A stretch of DNA of 64,000 nucleotides from Hoplostethus atlanticus. Its lineage: Eukaryota; Chordata; Actinopteri; Trachichthyiformes; Trachichthyidae. Below the pieces are notes generated by a model. It was not told the origin of the DNA. It did no database searches and worked only from the letters and a program-made list of their open reading frames with translations. The DNA lies in assembly GCA_034670405.1 (NCBI GenBank), contig JAXDDX010000227.1, forward strand, positions 62,001-126,000, written 5' to 3'. A program made the translations under genes and the position numbers. This document shows positions 24,038-36,934 of this stretch, in pieces. How positions within the stretch are numbered: the stretch's first letter is position 1; each line of letters starts with the position of its first letter.

Positions 24038-27000
24038 ATTACAACCTGGGGCCTCAGTGAGATGCTTTATTCTCTCATGTATTTTGAGAGGGAATGTTGA
24101 ACTGGCAGAAAAATTCAATGTTTGAGCCATGTCCTGCAAAATGAGCATTCCAACCATTTGCCAGAGACATTCCAATAATAGGGGGTCAAAGGTGACCAAA
24201 ATACAATCACTGGCACCCGATACAACCAAAATGTCTCGAGTCACCCCCCCACAGTGTTCAGTGTTGTTAATGTTGACGGATGCACAATGACATCAAATGC
24301 TCTGGATCTCTGGATGTTTTAGTTTTAATATTTTGTCCCCAGCGATCTGACCTTGTATCGGTTAATTTCATACCCAATTATTTACCCACTTGATTTAACT
24401 AATGCAAGAGGAGGTTCCTGCGATGATTACCTGCACAATTTTCTCTTAAAAATATGAAAATGTGTTCACAAAATCTCAAGCATGACATTGTATTTTATGT
24501 ATTTGTCACTTCTGTTTTGAAACATCCAGCATGAAGCCCAGCAAGAGTGTATATTTTTTTTGTTTGAAGGTATCCGTCTAAGATAGAGGAACTAATGAAA
24601 CCTGGTTGTCCCTCTTAACAAGCAATAAACCCAGAGAATTAGTAAAGATTTTCTCTCTGGTCTTATTCCCACTCAGACCTAAGAGACATGGTTAGATCAG
24701 CTTAGGTGTTGATGGGCCATGTCATCCCAATTAGGCCAGCAGTACAAAGCAATCTATTTGTTATTTGAAGAAAATAAGGGTGGAAAGAGAAGACAATACA
24801 CAGGATGAGCTAGACACTGGAGGTGTTGATAAGCAGTAGACTATTAAACAGAGAAAACATTGAAACATTTCTATAATATGTGGTACCTATTGTAAGCTTT
24901 GTAATCATATACAATATTGTTGTTGGTCACATAGAAGTAGAGAGTTTCTTCTGGCCTTGTACAGGTTGTAATGGAATAGCAGCATATTGCTGATTGCCAA
25001 AAATAGGTAGAGAAAATGTTGTAACACTAGATGAACTAAGTCTTTACAACTATTGTCTTATATTAGTTATACGGGGCCACAGAGACATAGCAGCAGCATA
25101 ACATTGAACAAAAGGAAAAATAAGAGCCTTTAATTTGAAAGGAAATAATTTGAAAAATGAGGTGGGCTAAATTAATCTACCCACAGTTCAGAACACAAGC
25201 TAGCCATCATATTGATTATTGTGTGCAATTTACTTTGTCATGGGTAAGCACGCCAATGATCAAAATAAGTGACTGATATTGTCCAGACGTTTGAAGTAAT
25301 GTGATTGGCTCACACAAATGCACTGACATCTTTGAGCACACCCACAAATAAATTGCTCGCCTAAAAAGGCTCTTGAAAACCCACCGACAGAAAATTAAAA
25401 AGACAATCAATGACATATAATCCTGTCAGTGTATGATCTTTGGGCTGAGACGGATGGCGTTGTGAAGCAAAATTATCAAGATGTCAAGTTTATAAAATAA
25501 TTTCTTTATCACCAACTGGTGTCACATTTTCTTGAGCTAAGTGGAAAAGCATGTGACACAAATCAAGTTCAAATGCAGTGAAAGGTTTGGGTGAAAGGTT
25601 TAATTTAATTTGAAATTGAATTAAGCTTGTTTACGGCGAGGATGAAAAGGAAGGTTAAAGTGATGCACTGTTGCTGTTGAGTGTTTGACTCATCTATTTA
25701 ATTTCTTTGCCACTTCAGATTCAGCTGTTGTTTAATGCGTACAGCAGAGCTTCCACTCGTACGTCTAGCATCCCATTCACTTTGAAACTTCATCAAAACA
25801 CTGTATTTTGTATAAAGAAATAGCGCCTTGTTTTCTTTCAGAAAATAACTTCGCTAACAGAAGGTTCCTCGAGAGGAATCAAATCATAAAGTATATTTTT
25901 TGTGTGTTAATTGACAGCTGTGAACCTTTTCCTCAGTTATTATTCTCTGCAAGGAGTTTGCATGCTGTGGGCCTATTATGTATGAAGGAAATGGAAAACA
26001 AAAAGAAAAACACTAACATTTCCTTGAGTTTTTTTTTATTAGTACATATATAGGCCCACAGCCAATTATATATATTGTTTTCTCTCTCCAATAATGCCCT
26101 TGTATTTCACTTTCAACCTTGGTCTGAGTTGCAGAAACAGAAGTTGGCCAGATGGGGACTGGCAGGATTAGATTTCATTTATGTATGTGAGCAAAATGAG
26201 TCATTTCCACTTTGGCCTTGACTGAGGTCTCCAAAGATTATAAACTTTCAAAAATAACCAAAAGATGCACTTACCGTATGCACTGAAATTAATTAGATAT
26301 TTATTCTGGATGGTTGCCACAGCACGTCTGTGAGTATGTTTTTAATTTTTCCTGACCTCCTGGCAGAGTAGAATAATAAATGGACCATTTTGCATTCAGA
26401 ACTTTGCTCCCTGTCATATTTCAGCCACAAATGCACATTTTAATGAGACAAAGGGTAGGTTAAAACATCACACAGCATGCACATAGGTATGGCCCTTGTT
26501 CCCAACCATTCAATATCCAAAGACCTGGGGTGTAGGCATACCCTATATCAAATTGAACATTTTCAAATGTGTCCATAGCCCTTAAGTAGTTCATTTAATG
26601 TTGATGTTAATAACCTTCATTTTACATCTCTGAGACTGAAACCAGTTGTCATTTTATTGCTGTTAAATGTCTCGCTAACACTGTACCTTCTACCCTGAAT
26701 CCTGTGATATGAATCAATGGGTTTTAGTGCATACAATGCGATTGTTTTAAACAGAATAAATCTTTGATAGTATACTGCAGTATGACATTGTTCAAAAGTT
26801 TACTGCAGTTAACACTTTACCTCATGTGCACTGAGTGGTGCCTCAGAAAGCCATAACCTTGAATATGCAATCTAAGTGTGAACACAGAGACACCAATGCT
26901 GACGCCCAAACAACACTTGTCACCTTCTTTTCAGACTAAGCAATCAAACTGTTTTTGAACGATACAGCAGCCTTTAGAAAACACCTCAGGTGTCATCTTT

Positions 27001-27231
27001 TTTCTGAGCGATTTTAACTAATATTTCTGGTCTGCTATGAATGAATAACACAAGGCTTTTATGACAGCGAGGAGGTCATGGTTGAAGGGAGAGTGGAAAG
27101 GGTAGGTGTGTGTGTGTGTATGCACAAACTAGCATTGTGTTTGTGTGCGTGCGTGTCTTTATTACTAGCAGATTAGCAGACTACTGAAACACTGGGTCAA
27201 GAAAAACTAAGCACATCAAACATGTTCTTTG
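24038..27231. other. Non-coding, AT-rich unique DNA
   Basis: No coding frame above 81 codons and no strong repeats apart from a short (TG)n near 27104-27118. Portions such as 24350-24450 and 26160-26460 are unique with TAAT-type words but are not distinctive enough to call. Confidence 0.5.
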
Positions 27232-27504
27232 CTGCACTGGCTTCCAGTGAGCAGCAGAATTGATTTCAAGATTCTGCTGCTGGTCTACAAAGCCCTGAAT
27301 GGCCTGGCACCACAATACATCTCTGACATGCTCAATACATATGAGCCTACTAGGTCTCTCAGATCACCTGGTGCTGGCCTTTTAGCTATAAGAGAGTAAA
27401 ATCGAAAACTTGTGAATCTGATTTTTAGCTTTTATCTCTGGAATACCCTGCTGTTGAGCTGAGATTTGCCCCAACACTAACCTTTTAAAACCAGGCTAAA
27501 ACAA
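27232..27504 (+). mobile_element. 3' end of an L2-clade LINE (reverse transcriptase C-terminus)
   Basis: One frame reads through the hallmark C-terminal tail of L2-type non-LTR retrotransposons: LHWLPV at the start, then DFKILLLVYKALNGLAPQYI, then EPTRSLRSPG, then LWNTLLLS and finally FKTRLKQ near 27490. The frame is kept to the end but broken by stop codons (first at 27397-27399, two more downstream), so this is a dead copy. It is truncated at its 5' side, as LINEs usually are, and ends directly at a (TG)n microsatellite. It has no relation to neighbouring host sequence. The clade call rests on the LHWLPV...YKALNGLAP signature and is strong. Confidence 0.9.
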
Positions 27505-27531
27505 TGTGTGTGTGTGTGTATGTGTGTGTGT
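27505..27531. repeat. (TG)n microsatellite at a LINE 3' end
   Basis: A TG run with one TA interruption follows the L2 remnant directly; LINE tails often seed microsatellites. Confidence 0.9.
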
Positions 27532-28225
27532 GAGTCTGCATGTACAAGAAAGATTGAATGCATGCATGCTTGTGTATGTGCTGTATGTGTGTGGCTTAGT
27601 GTTTAGTGGATGCAGCTGGACTGGATGTATTATTGATGTGGTGTTAGCACTCCCAAGGAGTTGCAGTCACATCAGAGTTTGCCATGGGATTAACAGACTC
27701 AAAAAAGCAAACCAGGGAAACAGAGAAAAGGCACGGAGCAGATCCCTCATCTGAATCCCTCCTGCACTCTGGCTTTTCCTCTCCCTCTGTCTCCCTCCCA
27801 GAAATGAGACATCATTTAAAGGGAAACGGAAAAGACATTATCTTTATATGAGACATCTGGCTGGGTCCTACACAGTGGAATTATTGATTAGGTTTGGTTT
27901 TATTTAGCAGCGACAGTCTGCTACTGTAATACAGATTTCAAATGAATTCATATTTGTAATGACTTCCTACAAGATTACACAGTTGGTACAGTTAGGGATG
28001 GTTCACCGTTTCCAGTTTTAGCTGCAGTCTGTCTCCCCTGTTCTCTCATTCTCTTCTCCTTCCCTGAACAGCCACACACTATTACATGCACACACAGATT
28101 CAAAGTACACACAGAAACAGTGATGTACAGGTCCAGTCAGTGTCTGTGAAGGCAGAGGGCCCACTCCACTTCCTGTCACCCTCTATTATGGTTTCATTAG
28201 GCCAGGGAGAAGCACAGTCTGTGGT

Positions 28226-28265
28226 TGGATGGATGGATGGATGGATGGATGGATGGATGGATGGA
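28226..28265. repeat. (GGAT)n microsatellite
   Basis: About ten tandem GGAT units. The frames reading (WMDG)n or (SIHP)n here are products of the repeat. Confidence 0.96.
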
Positions 28266-28739
28266 GGAGCGCCATTTCTTCCATTCTTTCTTCCCACCAA
28301 TCAGGGCCAGAGAGAGCACCAGAGAGACTCCTGCATCCACCTGCACTCTCTCTTTTTCTCCCCTATTCCCTTCCTGAAAAACAAAGTAATGAACTCTCTC
28401 TCCATCCACCTGCCTTTAATACTTTTGGATATTTTTTATTCCCTCATATTCCCCGATAAACAAATTGACCAGAAAAAAGATCCTCCTGTTCAGTAAACCA
28501 CCCAAGTACTTTCTAGATTAGTAATTGAAAAATACCGAAGCTGACAGACTCTCCGTTCCAATTTATTGTAAGGGGCTGGATCTGTACGCACCCTGGAGAT
28601 GACCTTGAGATAGAATTAGTGTGGATATCCGTGGCTGATGAAGTGATTGTGAGTGCTACAAAGGGGGTGTATGGCTTCCTGCTTAACTGGTATTAATGAT
28701 TACTTTCTCTGATCTCACAGGCCAATCACCTGATTGAGA

Positions 28740-28771
<32 letters not shown>
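28740..28771. repeat. Compound (TG)n(AG)n microsatellite
   Basis: A TG run of about 14 bp passes directly into an AG run of about 17 bp. Confidence 0.92.
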
Positions 28772-29239
28772 CACATACACACACTCAGGGGCAAAAATAA
28801 ATTGAGTTTTTGTCCATGAGTGTGTGTTTTCTTCTGTGTGCATAGAGCTGAGAGGTGTCTCTGCACAGCGGGAGAAATACGTTCAACGGAGGGGCACCTT
28901 CAGAGGGCTGACGCAGAGGCAGATTCCTCCCACCTGCCCGCCCCAACCCCCAGCAAACCAGAAAGAGAGGGGAACTTTAGGCTGTGGGATCCAGGCCCAG
29001 GGAACCACCGCACGCCTACATAAAAGTCTGATGATGCCAGACCGCTCTAGCCTTGAAGATCAAATAGAGTGTCTACTGCTAACCAGCCTGGAGATGCATG
29101 CTGTGAAGTGAGAAGGCCTCTGTCATCCCAATGTTTAATTATTGATATTTCCAGCACTGGAAATACATTTTGTCAACTCAGCAAGAGAAAATACATGTAA
29201 CTTTTGCTTCAACATAGTTAGATCCATCAAAGCAGCACT

Positions 29240-30790
29240 TTGTGAGTTTGGGATTATAAGGTTCAGTCTGACTTGTTACGCTTGCTACTACTAGCAGATA
29301 GTCAGATGATGCAAGTATTGCTTCTATATGGACGCAATGTTGTCTGTGTTTCCCGTTTCTTTATCAGCTAGCTCTGGCCATTGCGTGTTACAGATGGATA
29401 GTTGTGGATATTGAAAATGGAGTTATTCACATACTCTTAATCTTTAACGTTTCTTAATGCTTGTGTCGGGTTATTTATTTATTTATTCTAAAAGAGCATT
29501 TTGGGATTAAATATTTAAAAGATAGAAGGCTATGTACCAGAAACAGCATTTCAGCTAGGTACTATGAGGTTCTATTTCACATCCAATCACAAACTTCAGT
29601 GTAGGGAACCCATGGAACTGGAAATTTGTTAATTTTGTCCAATTTGTTAATCTTGAACATTACATGATTCATACTGAGCTAATTAGAAAAGAACACAAAT
29701 TTATATACATATATATATACATATAGTGTATGTCTATATAATTTCAGAGCGTAATCTGCCTCGTTAAACTTTAATATTACATTATCAATACTAGGTTAAT
29801 TTGTCCAGGATAGTAGAAATCTCACTCTGCTAGCCAGGTGGGCCTCCTTAAATCCTTAAATTATCTAATGACCAGGGGATTAGATAATTTAGTAATAATG
29901 GCGCACAGAAAAAAATCCACATTTTCATAATGAAAACGAAGGATAAGTGAGGTTTTTTTCTGCTCAAGTTAGCCAGTTAGCTTCCTGATGCTGGCTAGCT
30001 AAGTCTACCGAACATCAGGTGGTCTCATGGCATCAGATGTTCCCTAACAGGGTATTTCTCTTTATTAACTGATAAATCCATAGTATGTAGATGTAATAAC
30101 TCCTGTCCACTGGTTACCATCCCAGTTAATGTACTACAACTCCTATGACACACTGAGTTAGCCAATTGGATGTTGAATGAATAATCCTATCAGAGACGGT
30201 GTATACGTAGCTCCAAAGATGGGTTCATCCAAGATGTGTTGCTTATATACTGAAGTAGTGTTTTTTTTTTAGAGAAAAGAAAAGCAGAAAAAGTAGTGAG
30301 ACAGATGAAGAGAGGAGAACAGGAAGAGTAGAAAAGGAGGACAAAGGGAGAAACAGAGAAAATGAGGGTTGGATACCGAGGAAGAAAAAAAAGGCCAGTG
30401 GACAAAGAGTAATATAAAAATATGTGCAGAAAATGAGATTATCTTACTTTGGGGCACATAACAGCAGCCAGACATATAATGACAAGCTGTTCAGTATATG
30501 ATGATATAAAAAGTTTTAATATTTGAATATCCAAAAAGATGCTGCGTAATGATGAAATTAGATTTTATAGTGAATTCTGTCCATGACTTGACAGAATTGA
30601 CTTGACAGGTTGCATCTATGTTTGGGTTTCTAATTCTCCTAGGATTTTGATATTTTGCATCCAAAGTACCATCAGGCTATAAAGATAGATTTCACTACAT
30701 AACAGATTTGCCAGCTGGGATGTCAAATCTTTGAAGCTCAGTATCTCAGAAGTGTACACAAGAGAGAACCTTATAATTCCAAGCTCACAA
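29240..30790. mobile_element. Inverted-repeat-bounded segment, possible DNA transposon
   Basis: The 25-bp word at 29240-29264 (core TTGTGAGTTTGGGATTATAA) recurs inverted at 30766-30790 with only two mismatches (minus strand core TTGTGAGCTTGGAATTATAA). The two face each other 1.5 kb apart, as terminal or sub-terminal inverted repeats would. Similarity fades on the inner side after GGTTC. The interior is AT-rich, holds a perfect hairpin at 29858-29890, a TA-rich run near 29700-29745 and a purine-rich stretch (30265-30395), and encodes no visible transposase. It could be one non-autonomous element, or two unrelated insertions of one family in opposite orientation. No target duplication was found. 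Confidence 0.42.
29858..29890. repeat. Perfect 12-bp inverted repeat (hairpin)
   Basis: AAATTATCTAAT and ATTAGATAATTT flank a 9-nt spacer (GACCAGGGG). The next outer pair (T/A) also matches. It lies inside the 29.2-30.8 kb inverted-repeat segment. Confidence 0.75.
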
Positions 30791-32045
30791 CTTGTCTGTA
30801 TTGCTCTGATGGTAAGCTAACTGTAAATAACATGGGACCCAAATGCTTCTGGATAAAAGTACTACAAATAAAAAGTAGTCACATTTTCAAAGGGAATAAA
30901 TGCATACAATTTTACTGTATGACGAACAGAACAAACTGACATGTATTCTACAGGTGGCATAACAGTGTGTGTGTGTTATTTAAGAAAGTGCTTATTGAAC
31001 AACTTATGAAACATCTGAGCCCTAATATGTGCTTTCAAATGCATACAATCCTATTACGTCTTTACAAGTGATCAGCTCTATTCTGTCAGTGGGAGCTCTT
31101 CAGATACTGTAGCTTTCCTGGAAATGATCCCCTCTTATGAATGATTGAAATGGCAGTTTCAAAGCCTCGGACATGATAGACACAATATGTTTGCTCCAGT
31201 TCTTTTGACTGACAGCTGACAAAGGTTTCCACTCACTATGGGGTCTAAGAAGTCCAGGTCCCTGGGCAATATAATCCCTAATATAATTCTCTGTGCGCTG
31301 TATAAAGCTGTTGCACACTAAAGCAAATCATATTAAGATGCGAGGGGTTTAAGACATGTGTCTTTATCCCACCAAGCAGGCACAGCATGTGGTCAGCTCG
31401 TGTGTCATTTCCTTTAGACCACACTCTGACTGACGGCCTGGGAGACAGCTCCCTCTCATAGGAGTAACTTTTAGCAGCGCTGCAGTTTTATTCTTCTATT
31501 CAGTTATTTCAGTTATCTCACTGTGACTTCTGTTGCAACAGCATCTAAGGAAATAGGAAATGTATTACTTAAATAAGGACCGAGGCTATTAGAAGACTAA
31601 AAGAGAAGGTCAAGCAGCAGAGTAAATATAAAACATGGTCTTATGATGAATGTGCTACTGTAAATCGAGTTACGGCGTCTCTTGCTCAGACCTTTTTTCG
31701 TGTGTTTCGTGAAGGCTTCAAAGCGCTCCTTGAGCATGGTAACCTGCAGAGTCTCACAGAGTCTCACACAAACACTCACAGATGGGGGCGTACCTGCCCT
31801 TTGCTGCTATGCTTCACTGTGGTGGGATCAAAATAAAAAGAGAAAACCAAAGCCATTAGAAACAATTAATGAGAGCAGCTGTTCTTCACATCAAGATACT
31901 CCTTTACTAAAGAAATAGCTGACATAATAGTCTTGGAGCTGATGCATGCTTTTTGTTGAGAGGACCCTTTCCAAGATTTTACCTTAGAGATTTTATGTAG
32001 GCCTTTATTGTTTGTATTTCATATTAATTGTTTTTTTACAGTTTG

Positions 32046-32046
<1 letters not shown>

Positions 32047-32079
<33 letters not shown>

Positions 32080-32094
32080 GTAGTAGTAGTAGTA
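32047..32094. repeat. Compound (ATT)n(AGT)n trinucleotide repeat
   Basis: About eleven ATT units change into about five AGT units, followed by GTAGGCGTAGGAGTGGCAGTAGCAGTA with the same 3-bp phase. Confidence 0.95.
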
Positions 32095-33208
32095 TTTGTA
32101 GGCGTAGGAGTGGCAGTAGCAGTATTTTACTTAGATATGTTTGGTAGGTTACCTAGGCTTCAACTCAGTCATGTCTGTATTCGGCCTTGTTTTTCTATCT
32201 TTTTTATTATCCCTCTACAAAAGGGGGGGAAAAACTCTCAAGAGCCTTTCAAACTGTCAGACCTTGGTGACCTCCATCCATGCCAAACTGTTTCTCCTGC
32301 ATCAAGTTAACCTTGTCAGTCTCAACCCTTATTACCAACTCGGCTTATCCCATACGTTACCGTTGCATACAGATGGAGAATGTTCAGCAAACTCAGCCAG
32401 GCATAACTAATCACTCTTGCAGATTGGTCCCTGATTTTGACAGGTAGCTCCGAAAGTGGCTTGGGAGTATGATTATGTGCATAAATATAAGGGTTGTGCA
32501 CAGGTTGCCATTGTCTTAGCTGGCTCTCCGAAACAGTGTCGGAGGCAAGGTCATGCCATTAACCCTCCTTTTCCCACATGTGTTCAAGTGACTACAAACA
32601 CCATGAGAAAGTATTTTGAAATAGCTTGGGGAGAGTTTTCCCACCTCCTTCCTCTCTTTGTTGGGGGTTTAGAGTTTTGCTCATGTGAATAATTCAATCA
32701 TTCAATGTCAGTTGCGGTCCAATCATCCAACAGCAATTCTTAATTCTCAGATATCCAGACTGAACTAGCAGTAGAATCTGAATTGAAATTCACGGTCTAC
32801 AGGAATCCTTTTTCTTGTGCATTGAAAGTTTTAGTTTTACAGAGTGATTGTTGGGGGATCGTTTCAGAGTTCAGTGTCTGAACCAGATAGAGAGTAGGCT
32901 TGTTATCATCTGCTTCAAGATGCAGGACACAGACTCTACTCTGACAGAGAGGCTATCCCAAGCAGAAACCCTGCTAGCTTGCAAACCCTTGCAATCCCCT
33001 TAGTGTGGGTTGCCATCTAACAGCTCCAGCCTGAAAATTCAATCCATTGTGTGTTTTCACGTGCACATGCTCTAAAACAGGCTGGCAGCAAAGCCACATC
33101 TGAATGCATAGAGTGGCTTCATCTGCCTTGACTGTAAATGAGGCCCAAACATGGCTGCACATCACAGGAGGACATACAGTGTTTTCATTGGTTCCAATAT
33201 ACTGTGTA

Positions 33209-33209
<1 letters not shown>

Positions 33210-33245
<36 letters not shown>
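33210..33245. repeat. (TG)n microsatellite
   Basis: About 36 bp of uninterrupted TG dinucleotides. Confidence 0.96.
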
Positions 33246-33247
<2 letters not shown>

Positions 33248-35302
33248 TTCATAGGAAATCTATAAAAGCGTAGCAAGGCACTCTGGAGAAACTTGATTAG
33301 GTTTGAGTCGAGCTCAGAAATCAAAATTAATTTGGGAGCCGCTCCAGCTTTCCACCATTACCTGAGGCAGGGTCATTAAGTTAAGAAATAGCTGCTCAGC
33401 CTTATCACGTGCACGGTAAATCTAAACTAGGATGATACGGGCCTTCTGCCCGCTAGTTCGCTGCTGATGTCAGGTTCCGGCATGTGAAGTAATCAACATC
33501 CATGGAGAACATTCCTCATCGTCTCGCTCTCTAAATGCAGGTTATATGTAGGAGCTGAACACAACATCACTCCCCCTTCAGTGACAAGGCCCAACCAAGA
33601 GAATTCATTCTGAAGACATTTTCTCTTTCAAGCAATCGATAATTTACTTGATTGTAGTCTGAGGTGATACGTTCTCAAAGTCTAATGAGTCTAATGAGTA
33701 TCCATGTCTCTCTGCCAGTCATTTACTAATATAAACTTCATGTTAGGCTTGTTTAATTCTGTGTGCGTGCATTTTACGTACTAAATATGTGCTCCTGCAT
33801 GCAGTCAAAAATAAATACTCTCCCCACAGGAAAGAGTTTCGAGAGAAATAAATCCCTTTGCTCCTTAGAAATAAGCTCCAACGGGACTTGTGCTTTTAGT
33901 TATTCTCTCTTATCTTCCTTTACCCTTTGTGGTGACTTGCAGGGTGACATTTTCATTTTCCAAACTTCCCTACGCACTACAGAAATGCTGCTATAGTATT
34001 TTACAACGGGGCTGATCCATAAAATGTGTTCTAGAGATAACTATGGAGTGGTGTCATTTTTACGGTTTGATTTATCAAATTATACTTGCACCTGTATTTC
34101 ATGATGTACACGGCTCAGTAAGGCACAGTTCACTAATAGAGAACTAAGCCCTAATGTTTCAACAACCTACGACTCTCGGCTTGGCCAAGGACAGCTTGCC
34201 TTTGGATGAGGAGACAGCTAACTTACCAAAGAGCAGCTTATGTTTACATTGTAGGAGAAGGCAAATGTTTTGTTTCTGAAAAAAGGCCTGGAAACTCAAT
34301 TTATTCCCAGCTTTAGTCATGATACAGCCTTTGATTATTTGTGGGTTTAGGCCGACATTAGTTCTGATATAAGTGCTGTGTGTCCAGATATCCCCCAGCC
34401 TAAAAATTAAGCTCAGTAAGCCAGCCTTTACACCAAACATTCACGATTTCAAAAATCAATCTGCTCAACTGCTCCCCTGGGTATAAAAATCTAGTTATGG
34501 ATGGATGAGAGATAGCCATGGATGTGATACAGGGGTTACTCTGCCCGTCCCAGCACGCCTCTACTCTTTCTTATGGAAACCAATTTTAGAGCAAATTTAG
34601 AAGCCTATGAATTCCAGAATCAATTTATTTACTGTAATGCAATGCACAGTGTAATCAGAGGTTGAACGTTGCCACAATCTATTACGATATGACATGGGCA
34701 CCGTGACACAAAGGCTATTTCCAATTTAAATTACTGACCCTGAGAGGCGAAACTACTCATTATCTTGCTGTTAGCTTTGTGCAGGTTATTATTACTGTAT
34801 CCTGTAACAGTACTTTGAACATGCTAGGCGCTTGAGTAAACCATTAACAATGGGCGCGGATGTTAGCTTCATCATGAAATGTGACATTGTGAAAAGACAA
34901 ATAATCAATACTCTCATGTATTAGGGCGTCTCCACCCGTCATTGAATTCCACCATAGATGAATGCGTCAAATTGCAATGGCGGTAATGACTTATGTGCCA
35001 GATAACAAGATCTCTCATTGCGTGCCAACAGAAGTTGTTTGTTTTTTAACCCGATGAGGCAAATGATTGCAGGGAAACTCTTCAGTGTCCTCATTATGTT
35101 GATCTCTCTCTGAAGAAGAGAAGACAGCATGAGAGAGACTGTGAATGAAAGAGGAGTAGCGGAAAAGAAGAATGAACCATATGGGCAAACAAAGTCCAAG
35201 ACAAGTGGGTTGGAGTGGGCACCGTTTGGTTGTGTTAGCACCACTCCACCAATTCTTTTCCAAATTAAATATCTGTTTAAAAGGTGTTTTAAGGGGAGAA
35301 AA

Positions 35303-35330
35303 GTGTGTGTGTGTGTGTGTGTGTGTGTGT
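35303..35330. repeat. (GT)n microsatellite
   Basis: About 28 bp of uninterrupted GT dinucleotides. Confidence 0.95.
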
Positions 35331-35429
35331 CCAGGTGGTTGGTGCAGAGGGTGTAGAGTGAAAGCTAGAGTGGCATGGAGTGGGATGGTGAGAAAAGTTG
35401 TAGAATGGGGAATTTGCAGTTAGCTAATG

Positions 35430-35680
35430 AGCGTACCAAGGGGCACATTAGTTATTTATTTCCTGAGCTTGTTTCGTTAAGAGAAGGGCACAGCAATTAG
35501 CTTTGAGGAGATGACATCCCCAAGCGCCCTTGTGCTTGGCTGCGAGGCAACACGAGAGCCCTGTCTGAAATGCTAAACAACCTGTAGGGCCTGGCGCAAG
35601 GAGAAGGGGAAATAGCGTCACGCACGTGACCCAGCGTGACATCTCTAAAGCAGCGTGGCCAGCTGGACCACCATTATGCA
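35430..35680. promoter_or_regulatory. Possible conserved non-coding (enhancer-like) block
   Basis: Unique, GC-balanced DNA contains CACATTAGTTATTTATT, GCAATTAGC, a CACGTG E-box at 35623-35628 with adjoining GCGTCACGCACGTGACCC, and GCGTGACATC words. Composition changes sharply from the flanking repeats. The regulatory role is inferred. Confidence 0.22.
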
Positions 35681-36135
35681 GAAGAGAGAGAAAGAGATAG
35701 CGGCTGGCTTGAAATCCACTGTGCCTCAAAAAGAAAAAAACTGGGATTGAGGGCTTAGGGGATGCAGCCATGCATATGAAACGGAGGCCTAATGTTGTTA
35801 TTTTTGTTCTTTTCACATTTTTCCTCTATTTCTCCTCCCCCCCAAGGACCTTTCATCCAACATCTTAGTTCAAAAGGAAAGCTATCTTTCTTTTTCCTAT
35901 TGTGTCAGTGCTTTGAATTTTTAATTATTAGAGGTGAAGGGGATTATTACCACGACCATTTTAGAGCAGGAGCTTTGAGTAATGTAATGATATGTCATAG
36001 CTAGAAAAGATGTGGTTTGAGGGAGGAAAGTAATAGTGCCTAAAGTCTGGAGATGAGCATGGTGCCGCCACAGCACCTGTGGGATGGAGACTCAGTTTCA
36101 TGCAACACCTGAGACACCAAGGCTAAACCTGGAAC

Positions 36136-36173
36136 CACACACACACACACACACATGCACACACACGCGCTTG
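36136..36173. repeat. (CA)n microsatellite, interrupted
   Basis: CA dinucleotides with ATGCACAC and CACGCGC interruptions. Confidence 0.93.
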
Positions 36174-36807
36174 TGCACATGCACGTGTCATTCCTGTAAA
36201 TCATAGCAATGCACAGGATGACTGACACAAAAACACATTTTATAACCAGACCAGATAGTCATTTTCTGTACTGATTCACACAGAATTTACTAAAAAAGAT
36301 CAAAGCAGACACCTCCAGACATCCAGACCAGCAATTTATATTTGTGCACCTTCAGTAAAATGAGACTATGTGCTCCAAACAAGAGAGGACAGAGTCTCTT
36401 TTGAAATGTCAGCTTGCTAAGATGTTAATTGGAGCTGAGGCCCTCCAATCAGGGGAACAAAACAGTGTGTCCACAGAGGTGAGTGGTAATGAGCTGTGCT
36501 TTGTATGTGGGGGAAGTATAGCTGATTGAAATTATACAGCAGTGTCTGGCCAGACTGTAAACAGTCATTGTAATAAGTGCAGCACCCTGCTAAGAACCTC
36601 CACTCTTTCAGACCAAGATACTGAGGCATTAACTTTATCCCCCCCTGTATATGTGTAATGGGAAATGGAGTCGCGATACTGCAGAGAGATCTCGCAATTT
36701 ATGTCAATGGAAGAACATCGTGTTCTTTTGTGAATATACACACTCAAGTCGTAGACTATCGTGCAAATTTACAGCGCACTACTTTTTGTAACTATAAGAG
36801 AACAGGC

Positions 36808-36887
36808 TGATGTGGTAATGGGCTGGTTCTCTCTGTATCCAGCACCAGCTGTGGCCAATTAAGGCCGATTGCAGCCGGGTCATTTTA

Positions 36888-36934
<47 letters not shown>

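Larger units (their letters stand above)
27532..29239. other. Non-coding DNA with simple repeats
   Basis: Besides the GGAT and TG/AG repeats listed separately, the block has pyrimidine-rich patches (27765-27800, 28030-28080). The stretch 28850-29110 is GC-richer with overlapping plus frames (67 and 95 codons) rich in Pro/Arg/Gln; I see no domain and do not call them. Confidence 0.5.
30791..36807. other. Non-coding DNA with several microsatellites
   Basis: Microsatellites are listed separately (ATT/AGT at 32.05 kb, TG at 33.2 and 35.3 kb, CA at 36.1 kb). The longest plus frame (100 codons, 32008-32310) contains a Leu/Val run translated from the ATT/AGT tract and is not called. A possible regulatory block lies at 35430-35680. 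No other nameable content. Confidence 0.5.
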
